Assembly: GCA_963930655.1 (NCBI GenBank)
Contig: OZ005613.1
Location: 11,230,501-11,294,500 of the forward strand
DNA: 64,000 bases
Origin: Myrica gale
Lineage: Eukaryota; Streptophyta; Magnoliopsida; Fagales; Myricaceae
Direction of reading: 5' to 3'
Position 1 is the first letter of the stretch; every line of letters begins with the position of its first letter. The position numbers and the translations under genes are program-made. The notes under the pieces are model-generated. The model worked only from the letters and a program-made list of their open reading frames with translations. It ran no database searches and was not told the origin of the DNA. Positions 58,548-64,000 of this stretch are shown here, piece after piece.

Positions 58548-58938
58548 TTCCCAAACTTGAGCACCTTCCACCATTTTGGTGGTCATCAGCAGTTTCATAA
58601 CCTGCTGGTGTGCAGAACAACGTTGCTCTCCGAATAGCTCCTAGAGATATACAAGTATTTCCTTCACTGTCGTTATACCCTAACATTGATTTTACAAAAT
58701 GTTAGACATAGACACCAACATATAACAATGGGCTAGTTCATCTGCCTCATGCGAAATTTCAAAAGACAACTCTTTGTTCTTGTGTAGCATCGGCCAAGGC
58801 AAGCTGAGGGGTCTCCTCTATTAGAAGATGAGTTTTTTTATCCACATTGAGTACAATCATAAGATTTCTCTTCCAATCAAGAAAGTTTAGCTCAGACAGT
58901 TTGTTATCATCTAGGATTCTAGATAATGGGTTAGACAT
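58548..58938 (-). pseudogene. copia gag, N-terminal part
   Basis: From ATG at 58938 the minus strand reads MSNPLSRILDDNKLS and NFLDWKRNLMIVLNVDKKT, the usual start of plant copia gag (UBN2 type). Further on it reads ELFGEQRCSAHQQVMKLLMT and KMVEGAQVWERG. There are frame breaks between the blocks, and the rest is missing beyond the junction. Confidence 0.75.
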
Positions 58939-58971
58939 CAGAAATATGCAAATATAAGAAATAAAAATCAC

Positions 58972-59950
58972 AAGTATATTAACAATCCATTAGCATAGGG
59001 ATTGTAATATCTAATGGTTTCTCCCACTGAATCATAGGAACCAAACGAAAAGCAAAATATAACATTTATATTCAGTGCTTACAGTGGTTATCAAGAACTT
59101 TCAACTTATGTGCACATAATCCTATTTTAGTAATCATGACACAACTTATAAAAGCAAGCAGAATCTACTTGTAATGAACACATCCCATGTTGTGTATCAT
59201 GCATATACAAATTTCATGATTCTTAATATTTCTTTTGGCCACCAACATAAACACAATCATACTATTTTAGTGGATGTGTTTAATTGATTAAGTGCAACCA
59301 TCGTCTAAATGACATGTAATTTTGTAATAGGTCGGCATTGCTATTTTAGTCAACACTCCCACCACTCATACACACACACTTATCTTCACGAGAAATATAC
59401 GAGAAAAATTATAAAATCAACAATTGACCTTGACTATTTTAGTTTTAACCAATCATTAATCAAATAAAATTCCCAAATACCAACAATGGAAGGCCATGAG
59501 AATTAATTTTTTTGTAAAATAATCACATTTAACACTTTATTTATTTAGGTTCTTTTTTAAACCGGTCAAACCGAGTCACCCGGTCAAACTGGGTTGGTCA
59601 ACGATCAACCGGTCAAAAACCAGGTTGACCAGTTGACCATTGGTCCGGGTCCAACCCGGTCGGCGGTATGACCCGGACCGGATCAAGGTCGTGGTCTGGG
59701 TCAAACCAAGACCGTATCAAAGGGTCCGGGTCAAACCCAGACCGTATCAAATGGCTCGAGTCCAACCCGTGGCCATCGCCCATACGTGCTGCCATGGCCC
59801 GGATCTTTTCACGGACAAAAAAACACAGAACACCTTTTCGTTACAATTTTTGTCTGATTCTTGCTTTTCTCAAGCGTGGATCCTAAATGCAAATTGAAAC
59901 ACAATCCACACATGGTACGAAAACACTTTCCAACCATCATATTCGCAATA
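58972..59950. other. copia leader region with inserted-looking sequence
   Basis: Copia leaders are usually a few hundred bp, but here about 1.2 kb separates gag from the primer site. From 59555 to 59770 the GC-rich, repetitive CCGGTCAAAC / GGTCCGGGTCAAACC wording stands out and resembles subterminal parts of hAT-like repeats, but no ends could be defined. Confidence 0.35.
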
Positions 59951-59974
59951 AACATTCAACGAATCACGAAGAAC

Positions 59975-60295
59975 ACTTATCGGAGTTAGAGAGAGAACAC
60001 TAACGTGAAACTGTGAGATTTCACAGATCTCGCTCTGATACCACTTGTTGGAATGTGAGATCATAATGGAAATGATCATTGAATCAAAAACAGCCTAAGC
60101 GTGCTGCCCCCTTCAGATCCATGCACAAAGAGCACTTACCGGAGTTAGATAGAGAAACACTAACTTGAAATTGTGAGATTTCACAGATCTCGCTCTGATA
60201 CCACTTGTTGGAATACGAGATCATAGTGGAAATGATCATTGAATAAAAAACAGCCCAAGCGTGCTGCCCTCTTCAGATCCACACACACAAGTTTG
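59975..60295. repeat. 160-bp tandem duplication across the copia LTR-primer site junction
   Basis: Sequence containing CACAGATCTCGCTCTGATAC followed by CACTTGTTGGAAT recurs 160 bp apart (CGCTCTGATA at 60031 and 60191), with the following GATCATTGAATnAAAAACAGCC also repeated. As a result there are two copies of the primer site and two copies of the LTR edge. Confidence 0.85.
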
Positions 60296-61463
60296 AAAGA
60301 AAGTTAGAGAGAAAGATTCTTGTACAGAGAGAAATCTCACGTGAAAATGAATACTCCCTTTTCTCAAATGAATTTCTGAGCTATTTATAATGGCTGGCTC
60401 AGAACTCAACTGTGCTTATGCGTGGGATCTTTAAGGACCTCAAATATTGGTCGTATGATCGTCATGAAAAACTCTTTTTCATTAAGCCCCCATATATTCT
60501 GTAATCCAAATTTATGTGCTTATACAAATTGCGTTCATGTCCATTAACATATCATAATTGACCCCCGAGATAATGAGATTATTTTTGTGAAATCCATTTT
60601 GCTAACAATTATACGCTTATTTATCCTTCCACCATACAATATTCCACATGAGCTAATAGGACTGAAATAATATCACGGATTAAGTCTCTAGCTCATATAA
60701 TTCTTAATTCTCAGTCTGTACCTACCTGGGCTCCTAGAAAGTATTGCAAAATAATTTTCGTATATATTTACTTAATATATAATATGGGTAAAAAAATTTA
60801 GAAAAATATTTTTCACAAAATCTCGCTGCACAGTGCTATTGTTCGAGTCTAACAATATACAGACATCATGAATATACTGTCTCATCAAGAGACTGCTGGA
60901 TTCCATATTGATCAATCATACAAATTCACTTACTATGCACAAGGCCCAACATTATCTGTAATATTTGATCTACGAAGATCAAATGATTCAGTCAAAGCAC
61001 AATCACAAAACAAGCAACCTGAATAACTCTCTCAGGTCTAAGGACAACATAAGCTAATTGTGTTGAATATCATTCTCTAAATCAATGATCATTTACATAA
61101 TCTATTTCTATTTGATCTTGTTCAATGCATGTACTCTTACATTGCACCCTCTTATCTGGTTAAGGTCATTACCTCAATGACAGAGTCCTTCATTCTATCT
61201 TATAGAGGCACAACGAGTGTAGACCTATTTGTACATTACCATGTATCTCGGTCTAGAACAAAGTGAGTCAATAAGGATCCGAAAAATCATACTCCCGCCT
61301 CCCATTCATTAATCATTGGCTTGAATTTTCTATAATGTTGCTCAAAACTATGACATCTTATATCATTGCAAGTACCCAAAATAATATACAAGTGATTAAT
61401 CAACAAGGATAATTATCTCATAATTATTCAAAAATGTTTGGTTTTGAGGACATACATCTAACA
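60206..61463 (-). repeat. LTR of the truncated copia element
   Basis: 1258 bp, from TGTTAGATGT (minus) to CCAACA next to the primer site. A decayed relative of the plus-strand LTR at 62879. Confidence 0.75.
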
Positions 61464-61737
61464 CTCAGAACCTAAAAACAACAAAATATTAACAATATCA
61501 CAACCAATAGATAAGAAGAGAGAAATTCACAACGAAAGGTACTGACCACTATCTGTCCTGTGCTATGAAAATTGGTGGCTCAAAGGAACTTCACCCTCCT
61601 CCTCAGCATTAGAAGCAACGAGAAGAGATATCTTTATCTTCTTGGAAAGAAGAACGATGAGAAGAACCCTCAGCCTCACTAGAGTGCCTCCGTTTAGAAG
61701 AGGTACCACCCAAAGATACTCGAGAATGCGGGGACTC
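61464..61737 (-). other. antisense ORF region of the Tat element (aORF candidate)
   Basis: A minus-strand frame covers 61842-61609, starting within the LTR, and reads SPHSRVSLGGTSSKRRHSSE then GSSHRSSFQEDKDISSRCF before a stop. It is serine- and charge-rich. Tat-lineage elements are known to carry an additional antisense ORF between pol and the 3' LTR; position and orientation agree. The start codon and full extent are uncertain, and the function is unknown even in relatives. Confidence 0.45.
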
Positions 61738-62205
61738 TGATGATATCAAAATTGAATCAATCCAGCCCAAACCAATTTGGGCTGGATAGACATGATCACA
61801 TGCGCACCAAAGCCCAACAACAACATCAGGCCCATGCCGCACTAAGCCTAGAAGAAGAAGAAGCCATTACGCGTGTCATGAACGGTTATAAAACAACTTA
61901 TTCGTCAAGGAGACGTGTGAGGAGCAGATCCCGGGACTCAACGCTACAGGGACTAATTTCCAGCCAAAAGAAAGTATAAGGATGTGGAAAAAATACTATA
62001 AAAGCAGCAAATTGTAAAGAATAAATGTAAGTGATTATAGAATGTTTAAATAGAGAAATTCACAAAATATATAAATACTGATTTAGGCATCAGAGGTGCC
62101 TTACCCCGGTGTCTGGAGTCGTATTTGTTGTTTTACAGAATTAGTTATTTGAAGATCGAGAAGCATTTACTCCGACGTGTTGACCATAAATTAGCTGATT
62201 TATTA
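61738..62205 (+). repeat. 3' LTR of the Tat element
   Basis: 468 bp, starting TGATGATATC after the purine tract. It includes a 26-bp hairpin (TCCAGCCCAAA, loop, TTTGGGCTGGA, 61761-61786) absent from the 5' LTR. The end is TTA where CA is expected. Confidence 0.8.
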
Positions 62206-62210
62206 GTATT

Positions 62211-62878
62211 CGTGAGAAAAGACATATAAGGCTACAAGATGCAAGTGAGTTGGTAGAAAGAATTTAGGAATGATTTTAAAAAATTAGTGGTGAACCTGAA
62301 GCTGCTCTAGGACTAAGTTCAAGCATTGCTTGAGCTTGAGTGATCTCTCCGTAGGGGTTTTAGCAGGTGGAATTAAGTTTTTTTTGGGCAAACTTGTGGG
62401 CCCAAGTCATGAAGTTGTCTAAATTGGCTTGGAATTCTTCTACTGGTTTGTATTGTCTTTTTATGAGCATTTGTACTTAACTGACACCGGCTTCATTCAG
62501 AGAGGGGCTGATCTGAGTTCGATTGATTTAATTCACATCACTGACAAAATAATCAGGAAATTAAATCAGATAGATCGAGACATATCGTGTAATTAGATAT
62601 TTTCTTACTCTTTTTCAAAGATTCAATTGAGTACTTTTTTAACAAAGAAAATAATTAGCAAATAATAGAAAAGTTCTTCCACTTAATATTTCTGTACTTA
62701 TTATTGCACGTGTCAAACTCTAAATGGATCAGATTTGAAAATTTACTTAGCTAGTTCAGCAAACTGAATGAAAAGTAGCAAATGAAGAAAAAGGAGATAA
62801 GAATCAACGCAAAAGGGGGAACGTCCAGGGTGAAAGGGAGCAACAAGGGAACAAAAATTAAGGATCATCTCTCATGGC
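62211..62878. other. spacer, no gene seen
   Basis: No recognisable frame, repeat boundary or RNA gene between the Tat target site and the next LTR. Confidence 0.4.
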
Positions 62879-64000
62879 TGTTAGAAATATACCCTCAAAA
62901 TAAGTTGTTTAAAATAATTTTGAGATAATTATTTATTTGTACTTATTAACTTGTTGCATGTATTTATTGATTATTATCTATTTTTTGTGACATAATTGTT
63001 ATGTGACATTGTAGAAAAATCATGTTCATGATCAATGAATCAAATACGAGTAGTATGATTTTTCGGATCCTTGTTGACTCAACGGTGTTCTAGACCAAGA
63101 TACATGTTTACGTATAAATAACTATACACTCGTTGTGCCTCTATTAAATAGGATGATAAACTCAGTAATTGAAGTGATGATCTTAAGCAGACGAGTGAGT
63201 GCATTGTAAGAGTACATTGACTGAACGAGGATCAAATATGATTACCTTATTGAACTGATCAATAATGGAGAGAATGATATTCAACACAATTAGCTTTTAG
63301 TATTCTTAGACCTCAGAGATTTGTGCAGATATGTTTGTTGTGTACTTGTGCTTTGACCAAGTAATTTAGTGATGTTTTTTCTAGGTCAAATATTTAAGAC
63401 AATGTTGAGTCTTATGCATGATAAAATGAGTTTGTATAAAAACTCAATAAGGAATTCAGAAGTCTTTTGATGAGACAGTATATTTATTATATTTGTATAG
63501 TATTAGACTCGAAAATAAATAACTGGTCAATGGGATTTTGTGAAAATGTTTGTTCAAAGTTTATATATATAATAAAAATATATTAGTTATTAATATTTGT
63601 AAAATTATTTTTGAAACAATTTGAGTGTCCAACGGGTTACAGATTGAGAAATGAGAATTAAGAATTCTATGAGTTATGGATTTAATTAGAGACATTATTC
63701 TGGTCTTATTTGCTTATTTGGAATATAACATGGTGGAATCATAAATAAGCAATTAATTATTAGTAAAAAATATTTCATAAATCAATCTCATAGTCTTGGA
63801 TGTGAATTGTGATATATTGATGGACACGATCGTAATTTATAGAAGCTTAAAATTTGGAATAAAATAATAAAATGAAAATAATGAAAATTAGCTTTTCATG
63901 TAATTATATGGTTGAGATTGGAAATCCTTAACGATCCAACCCATATCACGATTAAGTTTTTTGAGAAAGACTATAAGATAGTTTGTTAAACAGTCAGGCC
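62879..64000 (+). mobile_element. copia-family LTR running off the window
   Basis: It starts TGTTAGAAATATACCCTC and matches the LTR at 60206-61463 in the opposite orientation through most of its length (shared GATTTTTCGGATCCTT, ACACTCGTTGTGCCTCTAT, GATATTCAACACAATTAGCT). The end is beyond the window, so a solo LTR cannot be told from a full element. Confidence 0.75.

Larger units (their letters stand above)
58548..61463 (-). mobile_element. truncated Ty1/copia element inside the Tat element
   Basis: In minus orientation: an LTR (61463-60206) starting TGTTAGATGTATGTCC and ending just before the primer site TGGTATCAGAGC, a leader, and gag up to the junction with Tat integrase at about 58548. 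All of copia pol and the 3' LTR are missing. The LTR is the same family as the one at 62879 (shared ACTCGTTGTGCCTCTAT and TATGATTTTTCGGATCCTT). Confidence 0.8.
53085..62205 (+). mobile_element. Ty3/gypsy Tat-lineage retrotransposon, decayed
   Basis: The 5' LTR is 53085-53494 and the 3' LTR 61738-62205. Both start TGATGATA and share GGAGACGTGTGAGGAGCAGA-like and GCCTTACCCCGGTGT segments. The flanks GTAAT (53080-53084) and GTATT (62206-62210) are a one-mismatch target duplication. The primer site TGGCAACATCTGTGGGAA begins at 53497, and a purine tract (AGAATGCGGGGACTC) precedes the 3' LTR. Gag, protease, RT, RNase H, a second RNase H and integrase occur in order with many frameshifts. The extra RNase H before integrase marks the Tat (Retand/Ogre-like) lineage. 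The LTRs are clearly diverged, so the copy is old. A copia element lies inside at 58548-61463. Confidence 0.88.

Overview
This window looks like AT-rich nuclear DNA of a eudicot, probably a woody one. The evidence is spliced plant genes with GT-AG introns, a CYP98A monolignol-pathway P450, and many plant transposon families (CACTA, hAT, Mutator, Harbinger-like, SINE, Ty1/copia, Ty3/gypsy). The species cannot be named from sequence alone.

Three host genes look intact. A seven-exon CTU2/NCS2 tRNA thiolation gene lies at 8710-12503 (+). A single-exon WRN-like 3'-5' exonuclease gene lies at 23875-24507 (+). A three-exon CYP98A p-coumaroyl shikimate 3'-hydroxylase gene lies at 48560-52226 (-). A protein kinase gene of the plant PP2C-kinase fusion family (30361-31922, -) is a pseudogene: it has three frameshifts, an exonic Mutator-like insertion and a lost 3' half.

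Layout. 1-913: edge of a possible gene, then featureless sequence. 917-7762: a CACTA element with a Transposase_24-type gene and captured exons of an ANP/NPK1-type MAPKKK. 8.1-12.5 kb: CTU2 with telo-box and site II promoter motifs. 12.2-21.0 kb: a tandem segmental duplication of the CTU2 3' end plus a convergent gene for a secreted acidic protein; the copies were later split by two hAT elements and a SINE lies between them. 21.0-23.3 kb: a long inverted repeat with a nested MITE, then a hAT MITE. 23.9-24.5 kb: the exonuclease. 24.5-30.3 kb: mostly non-coding, with a MITE-like repeat and a 1.2-kb solo LTR inside a transposon-protein remnant. 30.4-31.9 kb: the kinase pseudogene. 32.4-39.9 kb: a decayed minus-strand Ty3/gypsy element interrupted by a hAT and a solo LTR. 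40-48.4 kb: two more solo LTRs of the same TGTTAG-type family and a 39-bp minisatellite. 48.6-52.6 kb: CYP98A with a Mutator MITE in intron 1 and AC elements in its promoter. 53.1-62.2 kb: a Tat-lineage Ty3/gypsy element with an additional RNase H and an antisense 3' ORF, invaded by a truncated Ty1/copia element. 62.9 kb to the end: another LTR of that copia family.

The host genes are not functionally linked. Their shared feature is heavy nested transposition, much of it readable from target-site duplications. The most unusual items are the gene fragments carried by the CACTA and one hAT element, and the duplicated acidic, cysteine-repeat secreted protein gene that I could not assign to a family.
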